Positions 1-8,587 of a stretch of 64,000 nt of DNA are shown here, piece by piece. Position 1 is the first letter of the stretch; every line of letters begins with the position of its first letter. Source of the DNA: Aliiruegeria lutimaris (GTDB taxonomy: Bacteria > Pseudomonadota > Alphaproteobacteria > Rhodobacterales > Rhodobacteraceae); assembly GCF_900099935.1 (NCBI RefSeq), contig NZ_FNEK01000016.1, positions 29,677 to 93,676 of the forward strand. The letters are read 5' to 3'. Both the position numbers and the translations under genes were made by a program. The notes under the pieces were generated by a model that saw only the letters and a program-made list of their open reading frames with translations, did no database searches and was not told the origin of the DNA.

Positions 1-518
1 GTAGTTGCCAGCAGGAGCAGGCTGGCGAACACGACGATGCGCTTGAACCTCAGCAGTGCGAGGAGAAGCGACGGGAATAGCAGGTAGAATTGCTCCTCGA
101 TGGCGAGGGACCAGCTGTGCAGAAGCGGTGAAAGTTCGGCTGCCGGGGCGAAATAGTCCTGGTTCGCTGCGAAATGGAAATTCGAGGCGAACAGGACCGT
201 GGCCACGGCCGATTTTCCGAGCGCGTCCATTTCGGCAGGCAACAGGACGAGGCTTCCGACCGCGAAGGTGGTCAAAATCACCACCGTGAGGGCCGGAAGG
301 ATGCGCCTGGCGCGACGCTCGTAGAAATCGAGCAACGAGAACTGGCCATTGTCGGTCTGGCGCAGGATGATCGAGGTGATCAGGAAGCTCGAGATCACGA
401 AGAAGATGTCGACTCCGACGAAACCGCCGTCAAATCCGGGGATGCCGGCGTGAAACAGGACCACCGGGAGGATCGCCAGGGCACGGAGCCCGTCAATGTC
501 GGTGCGGTAACGGATCAC
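1..518 (-). CDS. Acyltransferase-3 family membrane protein, partial (N-terminal part)
   Basis: Membrane acyltransferase of the OafA/YrhL (acyltransferase 3) family, which transfers acetyl or other acyl groups to surface sugars. Only about 172 N-terminal residues are inside the window; the rest lies beyond the left edge. The frame begins with RTDIDGLRALAIL, the usual N-terminal signature, continues with GGFVGVDIFFVIS, and contains HSWSLAIEEQFYLLFP, a hallmark of the family. No ATG lies in this frame near the signature, so GTG at 518 is taken as start; no convincing ribosome binding site precedes it. It lies 190 bp downstream of the baeSR-like pair on the same strand. The acyl donor and acceptor cannot be read from this part. 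Confidence 0.85.
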   Translation of the reverse strand, partial: MIRYRTDIDGLRALAILPVVLFHAGIPGFDGGFVGVDIFFVISSFLITSIILRQTDNGQFSLLDFYERRARRILPALTVVILTTFAVGSLVLLPAEMDALGKSAVATVLFASNFHFAANQDYFAPAAELSPLLHSWSLAIEEQFYLLFPSLLLALLRFKRIVVFASLLLLAT

Positions 519-707
519 CGATCCACATGCCTTGGGTGGGGCCGGCAAGGGCCGGCGATTCTTGCATTTGCCCAGTTGGACAGCTCACCGTGGTTTTGCG
601 CCGATAGTGGTTACTACCGGGTTAAGTTTGTTGGGCGCTGCCCCAGGGGAGTCCAACTCCGCGTGGAAGCGCAGGAATGAACATCTCCGAAAGGCAATAC
701 GTTCGGC

Positions 708-1391
708 CTATTCCTCGTAGGAATAGCCCACGCCATAGACGGATCGGATCGGATCCCAATCGCCACTCACCGCCTTGATCTTGTGACGGATATTCTTGAT
801 GTGGCTGTCGATCGTGCGGTCGATGATGGCCGCGTTCTCGGGAAAGGCGAAATCGAGCAGCTGCGAGCGCGAATAGACCCGACCAGGCCGACGGTGCAGC
901 ACCTGCAGCAGCTGGAACTCCCGACGGGTCAGGTCTAGCGGTTCGTCGCCGACAGTCGCTCGCCAGGAGTTCTCGTCCAGTACGATGCCATGAGGATTGG
1001 CCTGTTCGCGGGCATCCCGCGGCGCCGATCGCCGGAGGATCGCCCGCACGCGGGCAACCAGCTCGCGCGGTGAAAAGGGTTTGCACATGTAGTCGTCCGC
1101 GCCCAGTTCCAGCCCCAGGAGCCGGTCGATTTCCTCGACCTTTGCCGTTTCCATGATGATCGGAACATCGCTTTTCGCCCGCACCTCGCGGCAGATCGTC
1201 AGCCCGTCCTTTCCGGGCAGCATCAGGTCCAGAATGACGAGGTCGGGCGCTGTTTCCAAGATCGTCTCGGTCGCGTGGGTGCCCGCGTTCAGGATCGTGG
1301 CGCGATAACCGGCCTGTTCGAGATACTGGCGCAGAATGTCGGAGAGGGCGGGCTCGTCCTCGACAACGAGAATGTGGCTAGGCGTGTTCAT
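708..1391 (-). CDS. baeR: OmpR-family response regulator, BaeR-like
   Basis: DNA-binding response regulator of 227 residues. The receiver domain (about 5-120) has the acidic pair in VVEDEP, phospho-acceptor Asp55 in LVILDLMLPG, Thr82 and Lys104 (CKPFSPRE). The stretch EEIDRLLGLELGADDY is very close to BaeR, the envelope-stress regulator of multidrug exporters. A winged-helix output domain follows (about 135-225; LTRREFQLLQVL and GVGYSYEE). Its start overlaps the end of the kinase gene by 14 bp, so the two are co-transcribed and translationally coupled. BaeR identity is from recalled similarity; the target genes are not visible here, apart from possibly the small exported protein transcribed divergently from the kinase. 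Confidence 0.88.
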   Translation of the reverse strand: MNTPSHILVVEDEPALSDILRQYLEQAGYRATILNAGTHATETILETAPDLVILDLMLPGKDGLTICREVRAKSDVPIIMETAKVEEIDRLLGLELGADDYMCKPFSPRELVARVRAILRRSAPRDAREQANPHGIVLDENSWRATVGDEPLDLTRREFQLLQVLHRRPGRVYSRSQLLDFAFPENAAIIDRTIDSHIKNIRHKIKAVSGDWDPIRSVYGVGYSYEE

Positions 1392-2811
1392 GTGCGGGTC
1401 CTTGTTTGGGGAGCGCTATCCTGATCCGCAGCCCGCCGAGCGGCGAGACGTCCGCCGTGATCGTGCCGTTATGCGCGGTGACGATGGCCGAGCAGATGGA
1501 CAGGCCAAGACCCGAACCGCCAAGCCTTCGGCTGCGGGAGGCTTCCGCGCGATAGAAGCGCTTGAAGAGAAAATCCATCGCGTCCTCGGGGGGCGCGGGC
1601 GAGGTGTCGTCGACAATGGCGATCACCTCCTCCCCTTGCTGATAGGCGGTGAGCCGTATTGTTCCGGGAACAGAGGTGTAACGCATCGTGTTCTCGATCA
1701 GGTTGTCCATGACCTGCTCCATGCGATCGGGATCGCAGAAGAGGTCGAGCCCCTCTTCGATGTCGCGTTCCACCGCCAGACCGGTCTCGTTGAGGCGCAT
1801 TTCGGCGTGATCCAGCCGGAGGTTGAGCAAATCGCTGAAATCGGTGAGGCGGGTGGCGACGGCAGTACGGCCTTCGCGCGAAAGGGACAGCGTCTTCAGA
1901 TCCGCCACCAGCCGGGACAGCCGCATGACCGCATCATGCATCTCGTCCAGGGTGGGCGTGTCGGCCTTGCGAATGCCATCCTGCATCGCCTCGATCTCGG
2001 CCCTGAGCACCGCGAGCGGGGTCTGCAATTCGTGAGACGTGTCGGAAATCCACTGCTTTTCGGCATCCCGGGCGTCTTGCAGGCTTTGCGCGAGGACGTT
2101 GGTATGTTCGATCAACTGGCCCAACTCGTCCTTGCGGTCACTGGGAATGCGGTGGTGAAATTCGCCCTGCGTCAGGGTTCGTGCCCCCCTTTCGAGCGCC
2201 TTTATCGGCTTCAGAAGGTGGCGTGCGAGCAGACTCGCGGCCAATGCCGAGACACCCATGGCAAAAAGCGAGGCGAGCAGGAGATTCTTGGTCTGCCCCT
2301 TCAGGAAGAAGAGATCGGTCTTGCTGCGCCCGCCGCGCGGGGCCGTCAGACCGACATAGCCGAGCGTTCCGCTGCCGTCCGCGGCCGGGATCTCGCGGCG
2401 TTCCGAAAGGTTGCCGGGGGCTCGCGGCGGAATGAGCAAGGTGCCATCCCGCGCCATCAGGAACATGCGCGCGTCGAGTCGCATCGGGCTTGCATCATGC
2501 GGTGGCGGGGGGGGCTTCCTGCTCAGTCTTGGCGGCCTCGGCTCGGGCATGAGATTGGTCATGAGAAAATCGGCCCATGCTTCGGGACTTGCCGCCAGTT
2601 CCGGCCATCCCGGATGGGTGGGGTCGTGCTGCCGGGACAAATTCTCGACCAGATTGTCCAGCTGTTGCAATTCGCCTTGCAGCAGGTAGCGCGAGAACCC
2701 GTCCCGCATGGAATAGGAAACCAGCCCGGCAAGCGTCGCCACGACCAGAACGGCGGTCAGAGCGAAGGCGGCGAAGAACTGCAGGGCGAGGGAGCGGCGA
2801 AACAGATTCAT
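1378..2811 (-). CDS. baeS: Sensor histidine kinase, BaeS-like
   Basis: Membrane sensor kinase of 477 residues, partner of the downstream regulator. Visible parts: TM1 about 8-34, a periplasmic segment rich in proline (about 88-107), TM2 about 177-199, HAMP about 200-250, the phospho-acceptor His260 in SDTSHELQTPLAVLR, an N box (NLIENTMRY) and a G box (GGSGLGLSIC). The open frame extends upstream to 2937, but that extension has no domain character; ATG at 2811 directly precedes the amphipathic start and TM1 (MNLFRRSLALQFF), so it is chosen. In BaeS-type systems the periplasmic domain senses envelope stress; the ligand here is unknown. The short proline-rich run in the sensor domain is unusual. 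Confidence 0.88.
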   Translation of the reverse strand: MNLFRRSLALQFFAAFALTAVLVVATLAGLVSYSMRDGFSRYLLQGELQQLDNLVENLSRQHDPTHPGWPELAASPEAWADFLMTNLMPEPRPPRLSRKPPPPPHDASPMRLDARMFLMARDGTLLIPPRAPGNLSERREIPAADGSGTLGYVGLTAPRGGRSKTDLFFLKGQTKNLLLASLFAMGVSALAASLLARHLLKPIKALERGARTLTQGEFHHRIPSDRKDELGQLIEHTNVLAQSLQDARDAEKQWISDTSHELQTPLAVLRAEIEAMQDGIRKADTPTLDEMHDAVMRLSRLVADLKTLSLSREGRTAVATRLTDFSDLLNLRLDHAEMRLNETGLAVERDIEEGLDLFCDPDRMEQVMDNLIENTMRYTSVPGTIRLTAYQQGEEVIAIVDDTSPAPPEDAMDFLFKRFYRAEASRSRRLGGSGLGLSICSAIVTAHNGTITADVSPLGGLRIRIALPKQGPAHEHA

Positions 2812-3078
2812 GCTGCCCACTCTATCGAGCAATTTGCAGGGAAAATGAAGTTCGCGGCAATCGGCGGAGCGATTTGGCACAGGCGAAATGTTATTCGCCC
2901 TGCATCCGGGACCGCCGACCGGTTGTCGAGCATCCACAGCATCGGCAGTGATCGAACATGGCCTTCGGCGGTCAGACGCGAAAAAAACGGCAGCTTCACT
3001 TTTCCTTCATTCTACCTGCACGGAGCGCGGTCAGAAGCGGGCCTGTCGAGATATCCGAACCAGCAGGAAAGTTTCATC

Positions 3079-3378
3079 ATGCACCGTCTCCCCAGAGCTG
3101 CCCGCCAGCTTATCTTGTCGCGCCTCATTGCCATTGCCGTCACCGTGGCGATGGCCGGGCTTCTCATCGGCATTGCTCAGGCCCAGCAATCCCGGCAGGG
3201 CCGCCCGGACGGGGCGCCGCCCGAAGCGCTGTCGGCCTGCAGCGGCAAGTCGACCGGCGATGCCTGCCAGATGACCATTCGCGGCAAGGGTGACAGCGCT
3301 TCTGGCCAATGCATCGACACGCCAGACAACAATGTCGCCTGCCTGCCGGAAGGCGCGCCGCAACCGCCCAAATCCTGA
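3079..3378 (+). CDS. Small exported cysteine-containing protein, unknown function
   Basis: Protein of 99 residues, divergent from baeS. A signal peptide (about 1-36, hydrophobic core AIAVTVAMAGLLIGIA, cleavage after AQA) precedes a mature domain of about 63 residues with four cysteines in CSGKSTGDAC and later C-x(12)-C, suggesting two disulfides in the periplasm. A GGAA-type ribosome binding site lies about 10 bases upstream of ATG 3079, and a strong intrinsic terminator follows. A much longer open frame continues upstream across the kinase gene, but it is antisense to baeS and not believed. I recall similar small secreted proteins beside two-component systems, but no function is known to me. 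Divergent position suggests control by the BaeSR-like system (inference). Confidence 0.7.
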   Translation: MHRLPRAARQLILSRLIAIAVTVAMAGLLIGIAQAQQSRQGRPDGAPPEALSACSGKSTGDACQMTIRGKGDSASGQCIDTPDNNVACLPEGAPQPPKS

Positions 3379-3419
3379 CTCGTCCCGCTGTGAGCAGGTC
3401 TGCCGGAAACGGCAGCACT

Positions 3420-3456
3420 GCCGGCCTGCTGTCTTCCCCGGCAGGCCGGCTTTTTT
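3420..3456 (+). terminator. Intrinsic terminator after the small exported protein
   Basis: Perfect 10-bp stem GCCGGCCTGC (3420-3429) with GCAGGCCGGC (3441-3450), an 11-base loop and a run of six T immediately after. It closes the 99-residue gene and insulates the following operon. Confidence 0.93.
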
Positions 3457-3590
3457 GTGCCTTCGGCCAAGGGTATCCTGCCAGCGGATCGCGGTAGCGG
3501 GGCTTCGGCGCAACAGGTGAAAAGCTTGGCAATTGAGGGGATACATGCCGACTCCCTCTTTGCTACACTTCGTCGCAAAAAAAGAGCAGT

Positions 3591-5039
3591 GTGAGAAAAA
3601 TTTTGACAGATCATGAGATTAGCTCGGGGGTTCTGGCTGTCGACCTCGATGGTACCTTGCTGCGCTCGGATATGTTGTTCGAATGCTTCTGGTCCGGGCT
3701 CGGGCAGGATCTGCGCGGAACGCTGAAGGCGGTCCGCCAGCTTTCGTATGGAAAGGCACAGCTGAAGCAGGCGCTTTCAGATGTGGCCTCGGTCGATATT
3801 TCTACGCTGCCCTATGACGCGGATGTCATCGCCTATATCGAGGCATGGCGTGCCAAGGGAGGGCGGACGGCCCTGGTGACGGCGTCGACCCAACCCATCG
3901 CGGAGGAGATCGCCGCGCATCTGGGCATCTTCGACGAGGTGCACGGAACGGACCGCACAACCAATCTGAAAGGCCCGGAAAAGGCGCGTTTCCTTGTCGA
4001 GCGCTTTGGCGAAGGCGGCTTTGCCTATATGGGCGACGCGGAGGCGGATCTTCCTGTCTGGGAAAAGGCGGCCAAGGCGATCACCGTGAACGCGCCGCGA
4101 CAGCTCCGGGAGGCGGCGGCATCGCTGGGCGTGGAAGCCGAGCATGTCGGTGCCGAGAAAGTGCCCGCGCGGACCTATCTCAAGGCGCTTCGCCCGCATC
4201 AGTGGATGAAGAACCTGCTGATTTTTCTGCCCATGCTGGCGGCGCATAACTTCACCGCCCTGAGCGTTCTGCAAAGCGTGCTGGCCTTCGTGGCTTTTTC
4301 GGCGGTGGCCTCCTCGGTCTATGTACTCAACGACCTGCTGGACCTTTCGGTGGACCGGGCGCACCCGCGCAAGAAAGCCCGCCCCTTCGCCGCCGGTGCG
4401 ATCCCGATCCAACATGGAACCTGGCTGGCAGCGGGATTGCTCGGCCTGGGCGTCGTGATTTCCCTTCTGCTCGGGCGCTCTTTCCTGTTTTTCATGCTGG
4501 TCTATTTCGCGACCACCACGGCCTATTCGATGACGCTCAAGCGCCGGGTCGTGATCGACATCTGCACACTCGCGATCCTCTACACGCTGCGCATCGTCGC
4601 GGGCGGGGCGGCCACGGCGATCCCGCTCTCGGTCTGGCTGCTGGCCTTCTCGATTTTCTTCTTCCTGTCGCTCGCGGCGGTGAAAAGGCAGGCGGAACTG
4701 GTGGACAATGAAAAGCGCGGCAAGCTCAACGTCTCCGGGCGCGGATACCAGACCGAGGATCTGCCGGTCATTTCGATGATGGCGATCAGTTCCGGCTACG
4801 TGGCCGTGCTTGTGCTGGCGCTCTACGTCAACTCCGCCTCGGTGACCCAGCTCTACTCACTTCCTGGCACGCTCTGGGGCGTCTGCCTTGTGCTGCTCTA
4901 CTGGATCAGCCGCATCGTGATGCTGACCCATCGCGGTCACATGCATGATGACCCGGTCGTCTTTGCCGTACGGGACAAGAACAGTCGCATCGCCTTCCTG
5001 GTGATCCTAGGCTTCGCGGTCGGGGGGGCAGTGTTGTGA
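3591..5039 (+). CDS. HAD hydrolase-UbiA prenyltransferase fusion
   Basis: Two-domain protein of 482 residues. Residues about 15-190 form a HAD phosphatase domain with nucleophile motif DLDGTLL and later GDAEADLPVW. Residues about 200-482 are a UbiA-type membrane prenyltransferase with about nine TM segments, the first Asp motif in NDLLDLSVDRAHPRK and the second around DICTLAILYTLRI. This architecture resembles decaprenyl-phosphate 5-phosphoribose synthase (UbiA) joined to its phosphatase, the route to polyprenyl-phosphate pentoses. Start is GTG 3591 (MRKILTDHEI) after a purine-rich stretch. It overlaps gtrA by 4 bp (GTGA). As first gene of a five-gene operon it probably makes a lipid-linked sugar donor for a surface glycan (inference). 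Confidence 0.9.
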   Translation: MRKILTDHEISSGVLAVDLDGTLLRSDMLFECFWSGLGQDLRGTLKAVRQLSYGKAQLKQALSDVASVDISTLPYDADVIAYIEAWRAKGGRTALVTASTQPIAEEIAAHLGIFDEVHGTDRTTNLKGPEKARFLVERFGEGGFAYMGDAEADLPVWEKAAKAITVNAPRQLREAAASLGVEAEHVGAEKVPARTYLKALRPHQWMKNLLIFLPMLAAHNFTALSVLQSVLAFVAFSAVASSVYVLNDLLDLSVDRAHPRKKARPFAAGAIPIQHGTWLAAGLLGLGVVISLLLGRSFLFFMLVYFATTTAYSMTLKRRVVIDICTLAILYTLRIVAGGAATAIPLSVWLLAFSIFFFLSLAAVKRQAELVDNEKRGKLNVSGRGYQTEDLPVISMMAISSGYVAVLVLALYVNSASVTQLYSLPGTLWGVCLVLLYWISRIVMLTHRGHMHDDPVVFAVRDKNSRIAFLVILGFAVGGAVL

Positions 5040-5455
5040 CAACGGCGCGGCTTGTGATCCTCTATGCCTTCTTTGCCGTGATCGCGACGCTGGCCAACCT
5101 CGGCGTGCAACGGGTCGTGCTGCTCGGCGGCAAAGGTGGCCTGTGGCTGATGGCGGCCATTGCGACCGGAACGCTGGCCGGACTGGTGATCAAGTACATC
5201 CTCGACAAGCGCTGGATCTTTTTCGACCAAAGCACCGGAGTCGCCGTGCACGGACGCAAGTTCAGCCTCTATACCGCGATGGGTCTTGTCACGACGGCCA
5301 TTTTCTGGGGCGCAGAGGCGACGGCCTGGGCGATCTGGCAGACGGATCTGGCGCGCGAGATCGGCGCGGTGCTGGGCCTGAGCGTCGGATATGTCGTGAA
5401 GTTCAAACTCGACCGGAAATTCGTCTTTCCGGACGCTCGGATGAAGCCAGCTTGA
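5036..5455 (+). CDS. GtrA family membrane protein
   Basis: Small polytopic protein of 139 residues with four predicted TM helices (about 5-25, 35-55, 80-100, 105-125) and the GtrA-type ending FKLDRKFVF. GtrA-like proteins are thought to flip polyprenyl-linked sugars across the inner membrane or assist a glycosyltransferase. GTG start at 5036 overlaps the UbiA stop. UbiA plus GtrA is a recurrent pair in polyprenyl-phosphate-sugar pathways. The usual FAD-dependent oxidoreductase partner (DprE1-like) is not present here. Confidence 0.88.
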   Translation: MTTARLVILYAFFAVIATLANLGVQRVVLLGGKGGLWLMAAIATGTLAGLVIKYILDKRWIFFDQSTGVAVHGRKFSLYTAMGLVTTAIFWGAEATAWAIWQTDLAREIGAVLGLSVGYVVKFKLDRKFVFPDARMKPA

Positions 5456-5558
5456 GGGACGCAAGAGACGTGAAAAGACGTGAGAGATATACCCTGTTCA
5501 GCCGCCAAATGCCGTCGGAGATTCGAAACCGGAAAGGGCGCGATGCCATGGTGACGTC

Positions 5559-6869
5559 TTGACGGACTGGTCGCGCACGATCTTTTTCACATCGGTTTCC
5601 GTCACGGTGATCGCGGGGTCCTTCCTTTATGGCGTCTATGGCTACCGCAATGCCTGGCCGCCCGTTCCGGCGGTCATCAAGCTGCACAACACGGTCCGGG
5701 AGGTGATTTCCCCGAGCGACAGCATCCTGGAGACTACGACCGCGCCTCTGCCGGAGCCGGTTGCGACCCTGCTGCCCGATGCGCTGGAGCCCGGGCTTGT
5801 CGCCATGGCCGCGGGTCTGGACGAGCGCATCGCCGAGGTGCGGGTGATCGATCGCGCGGGCAATCTGATCCACACATACGCGACCAACTGGACCGAGATC
5901 TGGCCCGACGGGGAGGGCGATTTCCCGCGCCGGCCCGTGCAGGACATGTATCTGCATGGCGTCGGTTTCCTGCCGGACGGATCGCTGGTGGCAAATTTCG
6001 ACCACCAGAGCACCTTTCGCATGGATGTCTGCGGCGAGATCCTGTGGAAACTGGAAAATCTTGGCCACCATTCCATCCATATCGACAAGGACAGCACGAT
6101 CTGGGTTCCCGCCGAAATCCGCCCCTCGGAAGCGCCCATGCCCTATCCGCTGCACCAGCCGCAGGTGCTGAACTGGACGCTTGAGAAGATTAGCCCGGAC
6201 GGCGAGATCCTGAAAACCGTCCCGATCCTGGAGCTGTTGATGAAGGCCGGTTACGAGGGCCTGCTCTTCATGTCGGACCTCAACAACCTGGCCTTGCCCG
6301 TGACGGGCGACACCCTGCATCTGAACGATGTCGAGGTCTTCCCGGAAGGCATGGATTCCACCCTGTTCGCGCCCGGCGACGTGATGCTCTCGCTGAGAAA
6401 CATCCATACGATCATCGTTTTCGATGCCGACCTGGAACGCGTCAAGTTCGTCAGCTCCGGCCGTGTCATGCGGCACCACGATCCGGATTTCGCAGGCGGA
6501 AACCGGATCTCGATCTTCGACAACAGGAGTTTCACCAAGTCGGACGGGCTGGAGACGGCCGCCAGCCGGATCGTCGAGATCGACGCTGCAACCGGGGAGC
6601 TCTCCGTCCTGATTGACGGTGCCGATCCGGAGGTAGGCTTCTATACCGAGATCATGGGGATGCATCAGCGTCTGCCGGGCGGAAATATCCTCGTCACATC
6701 GGCTGGCGAAGGACGGGTTCTGGAATATACCGCTGATGGAAAACTGGCGTGGCGGTTCCAGAACCAGACCGAAGGCGGCGACGTCTGGCGGGCATTCTGG
6801 GCCGAGGTGCTGCCGCCGCAACTGGACAAGACATTCTTTGAAGAGGCGAAATCGAGATGCGGAAACTAA
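5559..6869 (+). CDS. Arylsulfotransferase (ASST)-like protein, membrane-anchored
   Basis: Protein of 436 residues with a single N-terminal TM anchor (about 7-27) followed by a beta-propeller-like domain. Repeated blade phrases (VRVIDRAGNLIHTY, GVGFLPDGSLVANF, WKLENLGHHSIHIDKDSTIW, GGNILVTSAGEGRVLEYTADG) and paired histidines (GHHSIH, RHHDPD) match the arylsulfotransferase/ASST family, which moves sulfuryl groups outside the cytoplasm. TTG at 5559 is the only plausible start close to the TM segment; the frame upstream has no ATG. It sits 103 bp after gtrA and overlaps the next small gene by 13 bp. True sulfotransfer activity is not proven; many family members are structural propellers. Confidence 0.75.
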   Translation: MTDWSRTIFFTSVSVTVIAGSFLYGVYGYRNAWPPVPAVIKLHNTVREVISPSDSILETTTAPLPEPVATLLPDALEPGLVAMAAGLDERIAEVRVIDRAGNLIHTYATNWTEIWPDGEGDFPRRPVQDMYLHGVGFLPDGSLVANFDHQSTFRMDVCGEILWKLENLGHHSIHIDKDSTIWVPAEIRPSEAPMPYPLHQPQVLNWTLEKISPDGEILKTVPILELLMKAGYEGLLFMSDLNNLALPVTGDTLHLNDVEVFPEGMDSTLFAPGDVMLSLRNIHTIIVFDADLERVKFVSSGRVMRHHDPDFAGGNRISIFDNRSFTKSDGLETAASRIVEIDAATGELSVLIDGADPEVGFYTEIMGMHQRLPGGNILVTSAGEGRVLEYTADGKLAWRFQNQTEGGDVWRAFWAEVLPPQLDKTFFEEAKSRCGN

Positions 6870-7084
6870 GCAAGCTGGCCGCCATGCTCTGTGCGGCCCT
6901 GTTGATCTCGGCCAATCCGGCGCTGGCCTATATCGGCCCGGGGGCCGGGCTTGGCGCCATCGTCATCACCGGGGCGCTGATCGTGGGCGTCGTGCTGCTG
7001 GTCGTCGGCTTTCTCTGGTATCCGCTCAAGCGTATGCTGAAGGGTAAAAAGCAGGCTGACCAAGGGGCTGGCGCCGAGAAATGA
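6857..7084 (+). CDS. Small membrane protein with YIGPGAG motif
   Basis: Protein of 75 residues: signal peptide (about 1-24, cleaving after ALA), then YIGPGAG directly at the mature N-terminus, one TM helix (about 32-54) and a basic tail (WYPLKRMLKGKK). Small proteins of this plan with a YIGPGAG-like start occur beside glycan and sulfatase/phosphodiesterase genes as far as I recall, without assigned function. It overlaps the gene before it by 13 bp and the gene after it by 4 bp (ATGA), so it is clearly part of the operon. Confidence 0.75.
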   Translation: MRKLSKLAAMLCAALLISANPALAYIGPGAGLGAIVITGALIVGVVLLVVGFLWYPLKRMLKGKKQADQGAGAEK

Positions 7085-8556
7085 GCGTCCTGGCGCCGCT
7101 TGCCGTCTGCCTTGTCGCGGTTCTGTGTTTCGGCATCGGCCTTTGGAAAACCGCCATTGCGTCTTCGGCCAAGAGCGTCCTGTCGTCTGTTCAGGCCGGC
7201 GTTTCGGCCATGTCGGACCCGGATATGGACGACGCGGCCAAGGAACGCGCGGTGCAGAAGGCCGGGCTCTCGCTGATCGGCAAGACTTTCGGGCTGACGA
7301 CCCGGCTGCTGGCGACCTTCGCGCTGGCCGCCCTGCCAATCTTCGCGGCGGATCTGGCCGGTCTTGTTCCCTATGCGGCCAGCATGGACATGATGCTGCG
7401 GTCGGAATTCATCATCGGCGTGTCGATTGTCGCCATTCTTGTTGGCGGCGGGATCTCCCGCAGCTTTGGCACCGCACAGACGGAGGCAAGTGACGAGCCC
7501 TATAACGCGGGCGACCAACTGGTGCACACGCTGGCATTCGCCTCTCCGGCGGTCATGCGTGGACTGGGGCGTCTGGACGACCGGCTGTTCGCCCGGACGA
7601 TCTCCGAGGTCAAACTCGCTCACCCCGTCTTCATCACTTCGCTGGCACGCGGTGGCACGACAGCGGTTCTGAACGCGCTGCACGGGCTGCCCTCGGTTGC
7701 GACCCATCGCTACCGCGACATGCCCTTCATGACCGCACCGCTCTCATGGTCGCGCGTCTATGGCAGCCGCGCCCGTGCGGTCGCGCGCCGGGAACGCGCC
7801 CATGGCGACGGCATGGAGATCGATCTCGACAGCCCGGAAGCCTTTGACGAGGTCCTGTGGCGTCTCTATTGGCCGGAGAAATATGGCGCGCGGAGCATTT
7901 CGCTCTGGCAGGAGAGCGATCAGCGGCCGCGGGCAGAAGATGTCTTCGACCGCCATTTTGCCAAGATCGGACATCTGCGGCGGCCTGAGACCGCGTCGGA
8001 CGGCAACGTGCATTACCTGTCCAAGAACAACGCCAATATCGCGCGGCTCTCGCTTTTGCCCGCGATGTTCCCCGGTTGCCGGATCGTCGTGCCGCTGCGC
8101 AGCCCCGGCGCGCATGCGGCCTCGCTCCTGCGTCAGCACCGCAATTTCCTCGAACGGCACGCGACCGATGCCTTCACCCGCCGCTACATGCGCGATATCG
8201 GCCACCTGGAATTCGGCTCGCTTCTGAAACCGATCGCCTTTGATGGCTTTGAGCTGTCCGAACGGGACGCAACTGAGCCGGATTTCTGGCTGTCCTACTG
8301 GATCGCGGCTTTCAACGAGATCGCTCGCAAACGCGATGCCTGCCTTTTCGTCACGCAAGACGACCTGCGTGCGCGACCGCAAGCCACGATGCAGGCACTG
8401 TGTGAAGCGAGCGGAATCCCGGATAACGGCGCCGATTTCACCGGCCATTTCCGGGCCGGGGCGGACAGTTTCAATGCCAGCGCCTTTTCTCCCGGCCTGC
8501 TGAAAGAGGCCGAGGAGATCTACGCAGAGCTGTCAAAAGGCGCCGTGCGCGGCTGA
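7081..8556 (+). CDS. Membrane-anchored sulfotransferase family protein
   Basis: Protein of 491 residues. The N-terminal 150 residues hold three hydrophobic segments (about 1-22, 78-97, 110-130). The rest is a PAPS-dependent sulfotransferase fold: the 5'-phosphosulfate loop is ITSLARGGTTAVLNAL (about 180-195), followed by RYRDMPF and a 3'-phosphate-binding region (VVPLRSPGAHAASLLRQH, about 338-355). It would sulfate a cytoplasmic or lipid-linked glycan acceptor. Last gene of the operon, translationally coupled to the YIGPGAG protein. Acceptor unknown; sulfotransferase fold is fairly secure. Confidence 0.82.
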   Translation: MSVLAPLAVCLVAVLCFGIGLWKTAIASSAKSVLSSVQAGVSAMSDPDMDDAAKERAVQKAGLSLIGKTFGLTTRLLATFALAALPIFAADLAGLVPYAASMDMMLRSEFIIGVSIVAILVGGGISRSFGTAQTEASDEPYNAGDQLVHTLAFASPAVMRGLGRLDDRLFARTISEVKLAHPVFITSLARGGTTAVLNALHGLPSVATHRYRDMPFMTAPLSWSRVYGSRARAVARRERAHGDGMEIDLDSPEAFDEVLWRLYWPEKYGARSISLWQESDQRPRAEDVFDRHFAKIGHLRRPETASDGNVHYLSKNNANIARLSLLPAMFPGCRIVVPLRSPGAHAASLLRQHRNFLERHATDAFTRRYMRDIGHLEFGSLLKPIAFDGFELSERDATEPDFWLSYWIAAFNEIARKRDACLFVTQDDLRARPQATMQALCEASGIPDNGADFTGHFRAGADSFNASAFSPGLLKEAEEIYAELSKGAVRG

Positions 8557-8587
8557 TCGAACAAGGCGTGCCGCGCGGCCGGACGGA

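Noticed and set aside
1336..3378. A 680-codon open frame on the plus strand across the BaeS-like gene
   Set aside because: It is antisense to a clear histidine kinase and has no domain text until the last 99 codons, which are annotated as a separate gene starting at 3079. High GC keeps the shadow frame open.
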